DNA of 64,000 nucleotides from Paraburkholderia rhynchosiae (GCF_002879865.1 NZ_PNXY01000008.1:124001-188000); one strand, 5' to 3'. Shown: positions 16,944-26,817, counted from the first letter of the stretch. Program-made: numbers and translations. Notes: generated by a model not told the origin, from the sequence alone.

Positions 16944-17981
16944 ATGCCTACACTTACAGAAGTCGCGCGTCATGCCGGCGTCACGCCGGCCACCGTTTCG
17001 AACGTGCTGCGCAATCGCGGACGGGTCGGCGAGACGACGCGTCAACGGGTTCTCGAAGCCGTCGATGCGCTCGGCTACCGGCCACACCTCGCCGCTCGCG
17101 CACTCGCGGAAGGCCGCGCTCCGACGCTTGCATTGATGGTGTCGAGCATCGCCAATCCGTTCTATCCGGAGTTCGCGCTCGCCGTCGAACGCGCGGCGCG
17201 AACGAGCGGCCATTTCGTGATCATTTGCAATACTAACGAAGATCCGGTCACCGGTCGCGCATACCTCGATCAGATAGCGGGCACGCTCTCCGAGGGCGTG
17301 CTCGTGACCAATGCAAACCTCGAATTGGCCGACCTTCACATGACCGAATCGCGCGGCACGCCCGTGGTTTTATGCATGTGGGAGCGGCCCAACGAACCGC
17401 CGGGCTTGCCATGCGTCGCGGTCGATTTTCGTCTGGCCGGCGAGCTTGCCGGCGAGCATCTGCTGGAGCTGGGGCATCGGCGGATTGGCGCGATTGTCGG
17501 CAGTAAGGCTTCTGGCATTCATGCTGCGCGCTATGAAGGTTTCGTCGATGCACTGCGCGCGGCGGGCGCGCCGAAGAACCGCGTCAAACACGCGGCCGAT
17601 ACGATCCAGGGCGGATACAACGCGGCGCGCGCGCTGCTCGAAGCCGATCCGAAACTGACCGCCATCTTCGCGACGAACGACCTGCCGGCGCTCGGCGCAA
17701 TGCATGCCGCAGCGGATCTGGGCCTGAACGTGCCCGCCGACCTGTCCGTGGTCGGCATCACCGACATTCAGCTCGCGCGCGAGTCGCGGCCCGCGTTGAC
17801 CACCGTGGCCGTGCCGACTGTCGAAGTGGCCGGGCTCGCCGTGTCGTTGCTGCGCGAGCTGATCGAGTCGTCGTATGGACAGGCGGGACGCAGCAAGGCC
17901 AAGGTGCCGATGCGCGTTTCCTCCGCGCCGAAACTCATGGTGCGTGCCTCGACGGGCACGCCGCGCTTGCGCTCGCGCTGA
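16944..17981 (+). CDS. LacI-family transcriptional repressor
   Basis: 345 aa. The N-terminal helix-turn-helix and hinge read MPTLTEVARHAGVTPATVSN and YRPHLAARALAEGR. A periplasmic-binding-protein-like sugar sensor with the NPFYPEFALAVERAA and DLSVVGITDIQLARESRPAL segments follows. It is transcribed divergently from the galactoside transporter/GH42 operon, with an operator palindrome between. The expected role is to repress that operon until a galactoside or derivative binds. Confidence 0.92.
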   Translation: MPTLTEVARHAGVTPATVSNVLRNRGRVGETTRQRVLEAVDALGYRPHLAARALAEGRAPTLALMVSSIANPFYPEFALAVERAARTSGHFVIICNTNEDPVTGRAYLDQIAGTLSEGVLVTNANLELADLHMTESRGTPVVLCMWERPNEPPGLPCVAVDFRLAGELAGEHLLELGHRRIGAIVGSKASGIHAARYEGFVDALRAAGAPKNRVKHAADTIQGGYNAARALLEADPKLTAIFATNDLPALGAMHAAADLGLNVPADLSVVGITDIQLARESRPALTTVAVPTVEVAGLAVSLLRELIESSYGQAGRSKAKVPMRVSSAPKLMVRASTGTPRLRSR

Positions 17982-18183
17982 AGCCGCGAATGTCGCAAAC
18001 GTGCGCCGTTCGAGCGGTCGATATATGCGGTTTCGCTTTCTAACTGCTTTCGACGTAGCCAGGACTTTCCCGGAGTCCCAGAGCTCCGCGTTGCGTCGCA
18101 CCACTGCCTGAAAGCCTTTCGGTATATGGCTTCGCGCGTGTTCACCGGTCCTCCTGCAACAACTCCCTCCCCAACGACATTCC

Positions 18184-18212
18184 TTGACGCGCCTCGCCGC
18201 GCCTGCTGTACT
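18184..18212 (+). promoter_or_regulatory. Sigma-70-like promoter of frcBCA
   Basis: TTGACG (18184-18189), a 17-bp spacer, then TGTACT (18207-18212). That is 5/6 and 4/6 against consensus with ideal spacing, and the start site falls inside the adjoining inverted repeat. Confidence 0.45.
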
Positions 18213-18232
18213 AAATCAACCAAAGTGATTTA
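18212..18232. promoter_or_regulatory. Operator-like inverted repeat at the frcB start site
   Basis: TAAATCA (18212-18218) and TGATTTA (18226-18232) are perfect 7-bp arms around a 7-bp spacer, covering the predicted transcription start. The downstream ROK regulator is the likely ligand; AT-rich spaced half sites are typical of that family. Confidence 0.5.
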
Positions 18233-18361
18233 AGCGGTCCGGTCCGATGCCGGATCGACACGTTGGAATCCACCGCAGTCCAGGTTGCACGCTCGCAGCG
18301 TTCGTGTGCGCAACCGCCCGCAGTCCAGAACATCGTTGCCAAATAACCGGAGGAGCGTCCC

Positions 18362-19366
18362 ATGAATCTGAATTCCCGCAGGCTTCCTGTCGCCAGGAAA
18401 ATCGTCTCGATGTGCGTGGCCGCTTCGGCGGTATGGTGTGCGAGCGCGAGCCAGGCGGCCGACCAGCCCGTCGTCGGCCTCATCACGAAGACCGATACCA
18501 ATCCGTTCTTCGTGAAGATGAAACAAGGCGCCGAAGCGGCCGCATCGAAAGACGGCGCGAAGCTGGTCACCGCTGCCGGCAGGTTCGACGGCGATAACGC
18601 GAGCCAGGTCACCGCGATCGAAAACATGATGACGGCCGGCGCGAAAGCGATTTTGATCACGCCGAGCGACACGAAGGCAATCGTGCCGAGCATCAAGAAG
18701 GCACGCGCCGCAGGCGTGATGGTGGTCGCGCTCGACACGCCGACCGATCCGCAGGACGCGACCGACGCACTCTTCGCCACCGACAACTTCAAGGCCGGCG
18801 TGCTGATCGGCAAATACGCGAAGGCCGCGCTGAACGGCAAGCCCGCGAAGATCGCCACGCTCGACCTCGCGCCCGGCGTCTCGGTGGGCGTGTTGCGTCA
18901 TAACGGCTTTCTGGAAGGCTTCGGCGTGAAGGAAGGTGATCCTTCGATCGTATGCAGCCAGGACACACGCGGCGATCAGTCGAAGGGGCAGACGGCAATG
19001 GAAAACTGCCTGCAGAAATCGCCGGACATTAACGTGGTCTACACGATCAATGAGCCGGCGGCAGCAGGCGCGTATCGCGCGCTCAAGGCCGCGGGCAAGG
19101 ACAAAGGCGTGATGATCGTCTCGATTGACGGCGGCTGCGAAGGCGTGCGCAACGTGAAGGCCGGTTCGATTGCCGCGACCTCGCAGCAGTATCCGTTGAA
19201 GATGGCCGCGCTCGGCGTGACGGCCGGCGTCGATTACGCGAAGACCGGCAAGAAGGTCTCGGGCTATCAGGACACGGGCGTGACGCTCATCACCGATAAG
19301 CCGATGTCCGGCATCGATAGCAAGGATACGAAGTTCGGCCTCGACAACTGCTGGGGCAACAAGTAA
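18362..19366 (+). CDS. frcB: Sugar ABC transporter periplasmic binding protein (FrcB-like)
   Basis: 334 aa. A signal peptide (about 1-33, ending SASQAA) precedes a ribose/fructose-type (family 4) binding fold. It begins [20 protein letters not shown] and has DTPTDPQDA and the hinge-region segment [27 protein letters not shown] precedes the ATG. The single-domain ATPase and ROK gene downstream match the fructose-type Frc systems known in rhizobia, but the sugar is inferred. First gene of the operon. Confidence 0.85.
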   Translation: MNLNSRRLPVARKIVSMCVAASAVWCASASQAADQPVVGLITKTDTNPFFVKMKQGAEAAASKDGAKLVTAAGRFDGDNASQVTAIENMMTAGAKAILITPSDTKAIVPSIKKARAAGVMVVALDTPTDPQDATDALFATDNFKAGVLIGKYAKAALNGKPAKIATLDLAPGVSVGVLRHNGFLEGFGVKEGDPSIVCSQDTRGDQSKGQTAMENCLQKSPDINVVYTINEPAAAGAYRALKAAGKDKGVMIVSIDGGCEGVRNVKAGSIAATSQQYPLKMAALGVTAGVDYAKTGKKVSGYQDTGVTLITDKPMSGIDSKDTKFGLDNCWGNK

Positions 19367-19377
19367 CGCGTACTGTA

Positions 19378-19402
19378 CGGCGGCCCGCGCTCCGGGCCGC
19401 CG
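19378..19402 (+). other. Intercistronic hairpin between frcB and frcC
   Basis: CGGCGGCCCG and CGGGCCGCCG form a perfect 10-bp GC stem with a 5-nt loop, 12 bp after the frcB stop and not followed by a U-tract. Such hairpins usually stabilise the abundant binding-protein mRNA relative to the permease part. Confidence 0.55.
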
Positions 19403-19453
19403 GATGATTTGCCGCGTGGCGCGTGCCACGCTCATGTCTCGAGGACATCCATC

Positions 19454-20440
19454 ATGTCAACTCCTTCCGCGCCCGCGGGCCATCCGCGCCATTTCTCCGA
19501 CCGTTTGCCGTCGCTCGCCGAAGTCGGGCCGCTCATCGCACTCGTGCTGGCATGCGGCTTCTTCATTTCACAGAGCAGCCGCTTCCTGTCGTTCCAGAAC
19601 CTATCGCTGATCCTGCAACAGACGATGGTCGTCGCGGTCATCGCAATCGGTCAGACACTGATCGTGCTGACCGGCGGCATCGATCTCTCATGCGGCATGG
19701 TGATGGCATTCGGCTCCATCATCATGACCAAGTTCGCCGTGACTCTGGGCCTGCCGCCGGCACTCGCGATTCTTTGCGGCATCGGCGCAAGCACGTTGTT
19801 CGGCGTGCTCAACGGCGTGCTCATTACCCGCATCAAGTTGCCCGCGTTCATCGTCACGCTCGGCACGCTGAACATTGCGTTCGCGCTTACGCAGATCTAT
19901 TCGAATGCGGAAAGCGTGTCGAATCTGCCGGACGCAATGATGTTCTTCGGCAACACGTTCAAGTTCGGCCCGGCGGACGTCACATACGGCACGGTGCTCG
20001 CGCTGCTGATGTATCTGGGCACATGGTTCGTGTTGCGCGACACGGTGCCCGGGCGGCACCTGTATGCGCTCGGCAATAACCCCGAGGCCGCACGGCTGAT
20101 GGGTTTGTCGTCGCAGAAAATCCTGCTTACCGTCTACACGCTGGCCGGCGCGATTTACGGCATCGCTGCGTTGTTGTCGGTGTCGCGTACCGGCGTCGGC
20201 GATCCGCAAGCAGGACAAACGGAGAATCTCGACAGCATCACCGCGGTCGTGCTCGGCGGCACGAGTCTTTTCGGCGGGCGCGGCTCCATTTCCGGGACGC
20301 TGCTCGGGGCGCTGATTGTCGGCGTGTTCCGTAATGGCCTCACCTTGATCGGCGTTTCTTCGGTCTACCAGGTATTGATCACCGGCATGCTGGTGATTCT
20401 CGCGGTGGCCGCGGACAAACTCTCTCATCGTCGCGGTTGA
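19454..20440 (+). CDS. frcC: Sugar ABC transporter permease (FrcC-like)
   Basis: 328 aa, 8-10 transmembrane helices of the RbsC/FrcC class. The conserved GQTLIVLTGGIDLSCGMVMA segment (about 56-75) and the C-terminal LGGTSLFGGRGSISGTLLGA are characteristic. The ATG follows GAGG at a good distance; an earlier in-frame ATG adds 15 non-conserved residues. It lies 87 bp after frcB and 19 bp before frcA. Confidence 0.88.
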   Translation: MSTPSAPAGHPRHFSDRLPSLAEVGPLIALVLACGFFISQSSRFLSFQNLSLILQQTMVVAVIAIGQTLIVLTGGIDLSCGMVMAFGSIIMTKFAVTLGLPPALAILCGIGASTLFGVLNGVLITRIKLPAFIVTLGTLNIAFALTQIYSNAESVSNLPDAMMFFGNTFKFGPADVTYGTVLALLMYLGTWFVLRDTVPGRHLYALGNNPEAARLMGLSSQKILLTVYTLAGAIYGIAALLSVSRTGVGDPQAGQTENLDSITAVVLGGTSLFGGRGSISGTLLGALIVGVFRNGLTLIGVSSVYQVLITGMLVILAVAADKLSHRRG

Positions 20441-20459
20441 GCACTCAAAGGAGCCCATC

Positions 20460-21257
20460 ATGTCGACACCTACTTCCGCTTCCACCGCATTGCCCGTCCT
20501 GCAGGCGCGCGGACTCGTCAAACGTTATGGCAGCGTGACCGCGCTCGACGGCTGCGATTTTGAAGTGCTGCCCGGCGAGATTCTCGCTGTGATCGGCGAC
20601 AACGGCGCCGGCAAATCGTCGTTGATCAAGGCGCTTTCCGGCGCGACCGTGCCGGACGAAGGCGAGATCCTGCTCGATGGCAAGCCCGTCAAATTCCGCA
20701 GTCCGCTGGACGCCCGCGCGCAGGGCATCGAGACCGTATATCAGGAACTCGCGGTCGCGCCGGCCATGAGCATCGCGGAAAATCTCTTCCTCGCCCGCGA
20801 ATTGGTGAAACCCGGTTGGCGCGGCTCGATCTTCAAGATGATCGACAAACGCCGCATGCTCGAAGAAGCGACCGCGCATATGAAAGACCTGCAAATCGGC
20901 ATTCGCTCGATGCGTCAGGCGGTCGAAACGCTGTCGGGCGGTCAGCGTCAGGGCGTGGCCGTCGCGCGCAGCGCCGCCTTCGCGCGGCATGTCGTCATTC
21001 TCGACGAGCCCACCGCCGCGCTCGGCGTGAAGGAGGGCAACATGGTGCTCGAGCTGATTCGCCGCGTGCGCGATCGCGGGCTGCCGGTGATCCTCATCAG
21101 CCATAACATGCCGCACGTGTTCGAGGTCGCGGACCGCATCCATATTCAGCGGCTTGGCCGGCGCGCTGCGCTCGTCAACACGAAAGACGTGCACATGTCG
21201 GAGGCGGTCGCGATCATGACCGGTGCAAAAGAAGCGGACGTCAAGGCGATTGCATGA
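20460..21257 (+). CDS. frcA: Sugar ABC transporter ATPase, single-domain (FrcA-like)
   Basis: 265 aa. Walker A IGDNGAGKSSLIKALSG (about 44-60), Q-loop VYQELAV, signature LSGGQRQGVAVARS, Walker B VVILDEPTAALG and switch His in ISHNMPH are intact. It has one nucleotide-binding domain, unlike the duplicated RbsA, which is the feature that points to the Frc class. AAGGAG precedes the ATG. It should work as a homodimer with FrcC. Confidence 0.88.
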   Translation: MSTPTSASTALPVLQARGLVKRYGSVTALDGCDFEVLPGEILAVIGDNGAGKSSLIKALSGATVPDEGEILLDGKPVKFRSPLDARAQGIETVYQELAVAPAMSIAENLFLARELVKPGWRGSIFKMIDKRRMLEEATAHMKDLQIGIRSMRQAVETLSGGQRQGVAVARSAAFARHVVILDEPTAALGVKEGNMVLELIRRVRDRGLPVILISHNMPHVFEVADRIHIQRLGRRAALVNTKDVHMSEAVAIMTGAKEADVKAIA

Positions 21258-21286
21258 TGCGGGCATTCCGCTGATCGGGCGCGACC

Positions 21287-22513
21287 ATGGATACCACCGG
21301 CGTCCGCCCGCCCCTCACACGCACTGTCGGCTCGAATCAGGTCGGCATGCGGCAGTTCAACGAGCGCATCGTGCTGCAGGCAATCCGCCTGCATGGGCCG
21401 CTGCCGAAGGCCGACGTGGGCCGCCTCACACGTCTTTCGATGCAGACGGTGTCGATGATCGTCGACCGTTTGATCGATGACGGCCTGCTGGAAAAGCAGG
21501 CGCGTGTGCGTGGCAGAATCGGCCAGCCGTCCGTGCCGATTGCGTTGCGCGCCGACGGCGCATACACGATCGGCATCAAGGTAGGGCGCCGCAGTCTCGA
21601 CGTACTGGCGATGGATTTCGCCGGCCGCGTCGTGTGCCGCGATGTATTCGAGTATCCGTATCCCGATCCGCGCACGCTGTTTCCCGCCCTCGAAAGCAAG
21701 CTCGCGCGCGTGAATCAGACGCTCGGCGCGAACGCGAACAAAGTGGTCGGCGTGGGTGTGGCCGCGCCGTTGTGGCTCGGCGGCTGGCGCGAGTTTCTCG
21801 GCGCGCCGCCCGACGCGCTCGATGCGTGGCACGACATCGACTTGCGCTCGCGCATCGCGACCATGACCGGGCTGCCGGTCGAATTCGCGAAGGACACCAC
21901 GGCCGCCTGCGCCGCTGAACTCGTGATGGGCCAGGGACGCGGCATCCACAACTTTCTGTATCTGTTCGTCGGCACGTTCATCGGCGGTGGGCTCGTGATC
22001 GACGGCCGCCTGCATGGCGGACCGCACGATAACGCGGGAGCGGTCGGCTCGATTCCGTTGCGCGAGGGCGGCGCGCGCAAGCCCGCGCGGCAACTGCTGC
22101 ATGCGGCATCGGGTTTCGTGCTGGAACGGCTATTGAGCGACGCAGGTAAGCCGGCCGCCGCCGCGCACGATCATCGCGCCTTGTCGCCGGAAATGTGGCG
22201 GCATACCGAACAATGGCTCGATAGCGCGTGTCCCGCGATTGCCAACGCGCTCATCAATGCGGCTGCGCTGCTCGACCTGGAAGCGGTGGTGATCGACGGC
22301 GAACTCGACCGTCAGATGGTGCGCGAAATCATTCGTCGTACTGAGCGTGTGCTGGATCGATTCGAATGGGAAGGCATGGTGCGCCCGCAATTACTGGAAG
22401 GCGCAATCGGCGCCGACGCGCGTGCGATGGGCGGCGCGATTTTGCCGCTCTATGCGCATTTCGCGCCGGTGCACGAACTGTTTCTCAAACCGGCGACTGA
22501 GCCGGCTTATTGA
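21287..22513 (+). CDS. ROK-family transcriptional regulator
   Basis: 408 aa. An N-terminal winged helix (about 20-80; LHGPLPKADVGRLTRLSMQT) precedes an actin-like ROK domain with IGIKVGRRSLDVLAMDFAGR and FVGTFIGGGLVIDGRLHGGP. The zinc-binding CxCGxxGCxE motif of ROK kinases and NagC/Mlc is absent; the position reads GSIPLREGGARKPAR. It is therefore a regulator without the usual metal site. It lies 29 bp after frcA and probably controls the frc operon. No sugar kinase gene follows. Confidence 0.82.
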   Translation: MDTTGVRPPLTRTVGSNQVGMRQFNERIVLQAIRLHGPLPKADVGRLTRLSMQTVSMIVDRLIDDGLLEKQARVRGRIGQPSVPIALRADGAYTIGIKVGRRSLDVLAMDFAGRVVCRDVFEYPYPDPRTLFPALESKLARVNQTLGANANKVVGVGVAAPLWLGGWREFLGAPPDALDAWHDIDLRSRIATMTGLPVEFAKDTTAACAAELVMGQGRGIHNFLYLFVGTFIGGGLVIDGRLHGGPHDNAGAVGSIPLREGGARKPARQLLHAASGFVLERLLSDAGKPAAAAHDHRALSPEMWRHTEQWLDSACPAIANALINAAALLDLEAVVIDGELDRQMVREIIRRTERVLDRFEWEGMVRPQLLEGAIGADARAMGGAILPLYAHFAPVHELFLKPATEPAY

Positions 22514-22528
22514 TCAGCAGCGACGCGC

Positions 22529-25500
22529 TCATTGCGCGGCGACCTTCGTCGTCACCGAAGCGGTCTTTGCAGGCGAAGATTCCAGCAACGGCTGCAACGC
22601 AGGCGCCATCGACTTAAGCAATTGCACCGAAAGCGCGCTCGTGAATTCGTAGCGGGCCGCATACGGCTCATGCACCCACGCGGTTAGCGTGCCATAAAAA
22701 CGATCGCCGATAGCGAACACAAACGTGGCGCTGCGGTTCACCTTGCGCGACTCGATCAGCCGTGCGCCCTTGGCGAACACGTTAAAGCGCTGATCGCCGG
22801 TGCCAGTCTTGCCGTACACCTCCATTGTCCTGCCGTCAGGAAACGTGAGGCCTTGCGCGAGACGCCGTGCCGTGCCGCCCGTCACGACATCGCGCAACAT
22901 GCCTTTGACGATTCCCGCGATTTCCGGCGAAAGCTGCTGTTGCGGCGCGGCGGCCGCGCGCTGAAAATGCGTTTCGTACGGCGTGTCTTTCGCGAAGTCC
23001 AGTTGCGTGAGGCTTTCAGTCGGCACCTTGTTGCCGTCGTTGGCAATCACGCCGATCAGTTGCGCGAGCGCAGCCGGCCGATCGCCAGAAGCACCGATTG
23101 CCGCGGCATACGAAGGCGTGAGCGTCGCGAACGGATAGCCGAGCGCCTGCCACGATTTACCGATTGCGTCATAGGCGCGCAATTCGACCATGCGTTTGAT
23201 ACGGCGATCCTGAGTCGCGTGGTAACGCGTCTTGAAGAGCCACGAATACGTCGACAAACGGACATCGCGGCTCGCATTCTGAATCTCGTTGAGCGTTGCG
23301 TCGGGATGCTCGCGCAGATAGTTGAGCGTCCACAGTTCGAGCGGATGCACACTCGCGATATAACCGCGGTCGTTCAGATTGAAGCGGTCGATTCCGTATT
23401 TGGCGTAGAGATTCGCGAGGTCTTCGTCATCGAGTATCGACGCAGCCGGCGTATTTTTTAGCGCCGCGCGCATCTTCGCGTTGAACCACGCGTTGGACTC
23501 GTCCGGTGCAACGCTGCGTAATACCGTCGCGATTTTCGGTGGGGATTTGCGCACGCCGAGCAGCAACAGTGCCAATGCCTGTTCACGCGGCTTGCCGTGA
23601 TACTTCGTGTAAAAACGATTCATGTACACACGGCTTTCCTGATCGGCGAAACGCGTCAGATACATCTTGCGGATCGCGGGATCGCCGAGCCATTGCGACG
23701 AAGGTCCGGTGGTTTGCACCATCTCGTAGTGGACGATGTCGCGCATCACACGCACGAACACCAGATTCACCGAATGCTGAAACGCGCGGCGAACGGTGAG
23801 AATGCGGCTGTTGTCGTCGGATTCGAAGTTGTTGAAGCTCTGCGCGCCGCCGCCGGTGTAGAACGTTTCGCCCGGATTCGCTGAGTATTTGCGCTCCACA
23901 GCCGCATCGAGCATGGCTTGCAACGAGCGGTCTTTTGTATGCGAGAGATAGTCGAGCGCCCAGCGCGTCAATTGATCGTTCGGGTCGGGCTTGATGGCTT
24001 TGAGTTCAGCCGCGCTTCGAGCCGCATAACGCGTGTGCAACTGGGACACGATCTGCAAATACGTGACCACGGTACGCATTTTCGCAGTCGAGCCGAGATT
24101 CAGCCGCGCACCGGAATTGATGTCGAACGGCTGGTTGACGCTATCTGTTTGCACACGCACGAGGTTGGCGCCGTCGCGTCGCTCGAACAGCGTGAAGCTG
24201 TAGGCGATTTTCGACGGGTCGTCCGAGGCGCGCAGCATCTCGAAGCCGACAAGACCCGCGGCCTTCGCGCCATCGCGCGTTGCGGCAGCAGCGAGCCGTT
24301 CGCTAACGGCCTGCTGCACGGCATTGTTCAGGGTGCCGGTGGCTTGCAGATCGAGCCGGTCGAGTTCATAGAAGCTCGAAATGCCGAGCGCCGCCAGCAG
24401 ATTCGAGCGCATCGACGTCACTGCCTTGCGCGACACGAACGAAGCCGTGTTTTCAGCGGGTTTCGGCGCGCGATGCAGCTCCAGTTTCGCGGAGAGCGCG
24501 GCGTCGCGCAGCGCGGAGGAGATCACGCCGCCGTTTGCGAGCAGCCGCAAATAACTGTCGGTCAGCCGTTCGAGTTCCGCATAACCGCGATGCAGCAAAT
24601 AGGATGGCGCGCGCTGCGCGATCATCAGCGAAAGCACCTGGCGGAAAGCTTCGCCCTGCTCCGGCAAATTCTGCTCTGTCGAAGGTGCACTCAGGATGCG
24701 GTTCACAGTGTCGAAATCGCGGCCGTACCAGGCGGCGAGACCGTCGCCCATGCCGTTGATTTCGCCGATGCCGGGCTGCGCGGCAAGCGGTACCGAATTC
24801 AGATAATGCACGACGATCTGCTCGCGTGCGGGCATCGTTTGCGGGCCGTTCAGATAGGCGCGCACCGAAGCGGACGCGATTTGCCGCAGCTTCTCCGGCG
24901 GCGTCGCGGTACGCCCGCCCGCCGAGTGGCGGAATTTTTCGATCTGGGTGGCGAGTGTGCTGCCGCCGGGCGTCGCCTGATGGTGGTTGAATACGCGCGC
25001 GCCCTGGTCGACCAGCGCGCGGCTAAAGCGCCCCCAGTCGATGGCGGGATTGCGGTTCGGCTGACTCGGATCGAGTAGATAGCGGTCTTCGATAAACAGC
25101 AGCGAATTAACGACGAGCGGCGGGATCGCTTCGAAGCTGCCATACACGTGGCCCGGAAAACTCGCGCTAAAAAGCGGTGTGCCGGTGCCGTCGAACAACT
25201 GCAAGCCGGCTTGATCCTTCTCGGCGTAAGGCAGGAAAAGGCTTCTATCCGCAAGCGACAGCATGCGTTCCGAATCGCGCGCCTGCGAGGTGATTTCAAA
25301 GCCGCGTTGCAGCAAACGCTGCTGGATGGACGGCAGCAATGCGTAACCGAGACGGGTGTCGTAAGGACCTTTGTCCGTCTCGGGAAAACGAATGGAATGA
25401 CTGGGACCTTCGTCGACGGCAAAGCCGATGTCGCGTGTCAGCTCGGAGAGGTAGTGCGCCTGGAGACGGGACGTTTCAATCTCGAGCTGACACATGCGTG

Positions 25501-25612
25501 CAACCCACGCCAACCCAAGCAACAACGCCGCCGCCAGCGCCCATTTGAACCCTTTGCGCACCCACGTGGTGCTGGTGGCGCGAAGCGGAACCCGCACCGA
25601 TGGCCGATTCAT
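22529..25612 (-). CDS. Large class A penicillin-binding protein (bifunctional transglycosylase/transpeptidase)
   Basis: 1027 aa from the chosen ATG, which has GGGAGAG upstream. One membrane anchor lies at about 22-45. The GT51 glycosyltransferase domain has IEDRYLLDP (catalytic Glu175) and TPGGSTLATQIEKF. The transpeptidase domain has the SxxK motif GSTAKMRT (Ser508, Lys511), an SVN motif in FQHSVNLVFVRV, and KTGTGDQ near residue 950. It is longer than PBP1a/1b, with an insert between the SxxK and SVN regions. It builds and cross-links periplasmic peptidoglycan. It converges with the ROK gene, with 15 bp between. Confidence 0.85.
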   Translation of the reverse strand: MNRPSVRVPLRATSTTWVRKGFKWALAAALLLGLAWVARMCQLEIETSRLQAHYLSELTRDIGFAVDEGPSHSIRFPETDKGPYDTRLGYALLPSIQQRLLQRGFEITSQARDSERMLSLADRSLFLPYAEKDQAGLQLFDGTGTPLFSASFPGHVYGSFEAIPPLVVNSLLFIEDRYLLDPSQPNRNPAIDWGRFSRALVDQGARVFNHHQATPGGSTLATQIEKFRHSAGGRTATPPEKLRQIASASVRAYLNGPQTMPAREQIVVHYLNSVPLAAQPGIGEINGMGDGLAAWYGRDFDTVNRILSAPSTEQNLPEQGEAFRQVLSLMIAQRAPSYLLHRGYAELERLTDSYLRLLANGGVISSALRDAALSAKLELHRAPKPAENTASFVSRKAVTSMRSNLLAALGISSFYELDRLDLQATGTLNNAVQQAVSERLAAAATRDGAKAAGLVGFEMLRASDDPSKIAYSFTLFERRDGANLVRVQTDSVNQPFDINSGARLNLGSTAKMRTVVTYLQIVSQLHTRYAARSAAELKAIKPDPNDQLTRWALDYLSHTKDRSLQAMLDAAVERKYSANPGETFYTGGGAQSFNNFESDDNSRILTVRRAFQHSVNLVFVRVMRDIVHYEMVQTTGPSSQWLGDPAIRKMYLTRFADQESRVYMNRFYTKYHGKPREQALALLLLGVRKSPPKIATVLRSVAPDESNAWFNAKMRAALKNTPAASILDDEDLANLYAKYGIDRFNLNDRGYIASVHPLELWTLNYLREHPDATLNEIQNASRDVRLSTYSWLFKTRYHATQDRRIKRMVELRAYDAIGKSWQALGYPFATLTPSYAAAIGASGDRPAALAQLIGVIANDGNKVPTESLTQLDFAKDTPYETHFQRAAAAPQQQLSPEIAGIVKGMLRDVVTGGTARRLAQGLTFPDGRTMEVYGKTGTGDQRFNVFAKGARLIESRKVNRSATFVFAIGDRFYGTLTAWVHEPYAARYEFTSALSVQLLKSMAPALQPLLESSPAKTASVTTKVAAQ

Positions 25613-25803
25613 GACTGCTCTCCCGAGCGGCGCCAGCCTCGTAATCCTGACGCCCTTCAAGGGAGTGTAGCGCGGACGCGCACGCGCAATTGGTTCGGAT
25701 TTACCCCCAGTGTCGCGACTACAACACCCGTCGCGACGGCATAGCAAATTGCGAATTCCCGTGCGATATTCAACGTCTTTCGCGTGCTGATGAAACCGCT
25801 GGC

Positions 25804-26817
25804 TCAGGCCACTTTCCGCTTTGCGACTGCTGGCGCGGGTTTGCGCTTCGGCATGGGCTTCAGTTTGGGTGGGCGAGGCTCGCCCTGCAGTTTCGTCGGC
25901 TCCTGCAGCAATTCCACGAAACGCTCGGCCGGCGGCGACAGCACGCCACCTTTGCGCGTCACGACGCCGAACGTCTGCGAAGGCGACTTCAGTTTGACCG
26001 GCACGACGCGCAGCATTTTTTGCCGAATAAACGATTCCGCGATCGCAGTCGGCAACAACGACACAAGATCCGCACTGCTTTGCAACAGCGCGACCGTCAC
26101 GAAAGTCGATGCAGTGGAGATAGGGTTATCGGGCATCGCCAGCCCGGCAAGATCCATTTCGCGTTCGAGCAGCGCGTGCAACGGCATATGCGACGGATAC
26201 ATCACCCAACGGTGATCCGCCAGATGGCTCAGCTTGACCTCGTTCCTAGGCAACGGTGGATGACCGTATCCGACCACGACGGACAATGGCTCGTCGGCGA
26301 GCGGACGGTACTGATATTTCGACGGATCGGCGGCCACCGCCGCGCGGCCGATCACGAGATCGAGCCGGCCGTCGTCGAGCTGCGCGAGCATGCGCGCGCT
26401 CGTGTCCTCCACCACTTCTATCGACAGGTTCGGCTGCCCGGCATGCAGTTGATTAATGGCCGGCACCACGTACCCGGGAATTGCGCCCATGATCGCGCCG
26501 ATCGCGAGGCGCCCGCCGCGCCCCGATCGTATTTCCGCGACGTCCTGGCATAGCGCGGTAAGGTCGGTCGCCACGAGGCGCGCATAGCGGATCACGCAAT
26601 GCCCGAGCTGATTCGGGATCATGCCGCTCTTCGAGCGCTCGAAAAGCGGCGCCTCGAACATCGATTCGAGTTCCTGCAATGCCTTGCTCGCGGCCGATTG
26701 CGTCATCGACATCAGGCCCGCCGCTTTATGCAGCGACTTCTGGTCGTCGAGCGCGATCAGCAATTGCAGTTGCTTCATGCGCAGTTTGCCCAACAGGACG
26801 TTCAGTGTGTTTTTCAT
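25804..26817 (-). CDS. LysR-family transcriptional regulator
   Basis: 337 aa. The N-terminal winged helix reads LHKAAGLMSMTQSAASKALQ (about 30-49). The effector domain begins about 92, GGRLAIGAIMGAIPGYVVPA. A Lys/Pro-rich tail (about 315-337) is an extension beyond the usual family end. The layout resembles GbpR-type regulators of sugar-acid genes. ATG at 26817 was chosen over a TTG one codon upstream. It is divergent from the DapA-family enzyme gene, which it likely controls. Confidence 0.88.
   Translation of the reverse strand: MKNTLNVLLGKLRMKQLQLLIALDDQKSLHKAAGLMSMTQSAASKALQELESMFEAPLFERSKSGMIPNQLGHCVIRYARLVATDLTALCQDVAEIRSGRGGRLAIGAIMGAIPGYVVPAINQLHAGQPNLSIEVVEDTSARMLAQLDDGRLDLVIGRAAVAADPSKYQYRPLADEPLSVVVGYGHPPLPRNEVKLSHLADHRWVMYPSHMPLHALLEREMDLAGLAMPDNPISTASTFVTVALLQSSADLVSLLPTAIAESFIRQKMLRVVPVKLKSPSQTFGVVTRKGGVLSPPAERFVELLQEPTKLQGEPRPPKLKPMPKRKPAPAVAKRKVA

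Larger units (their letters stand above)
17982..18361. other. Intergenic region upstream of frcB
   Basis: 380 bp between the LacI-type gene and frcB. The 3' part holds a sigma-70-like promoter and an operator-like inverted repeat (listed separately), then a leader of about 140 nt. In the first 200 bp I see no gene or recognisable RNA; it has no U-tract hairpin. Confidence 0.5.
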
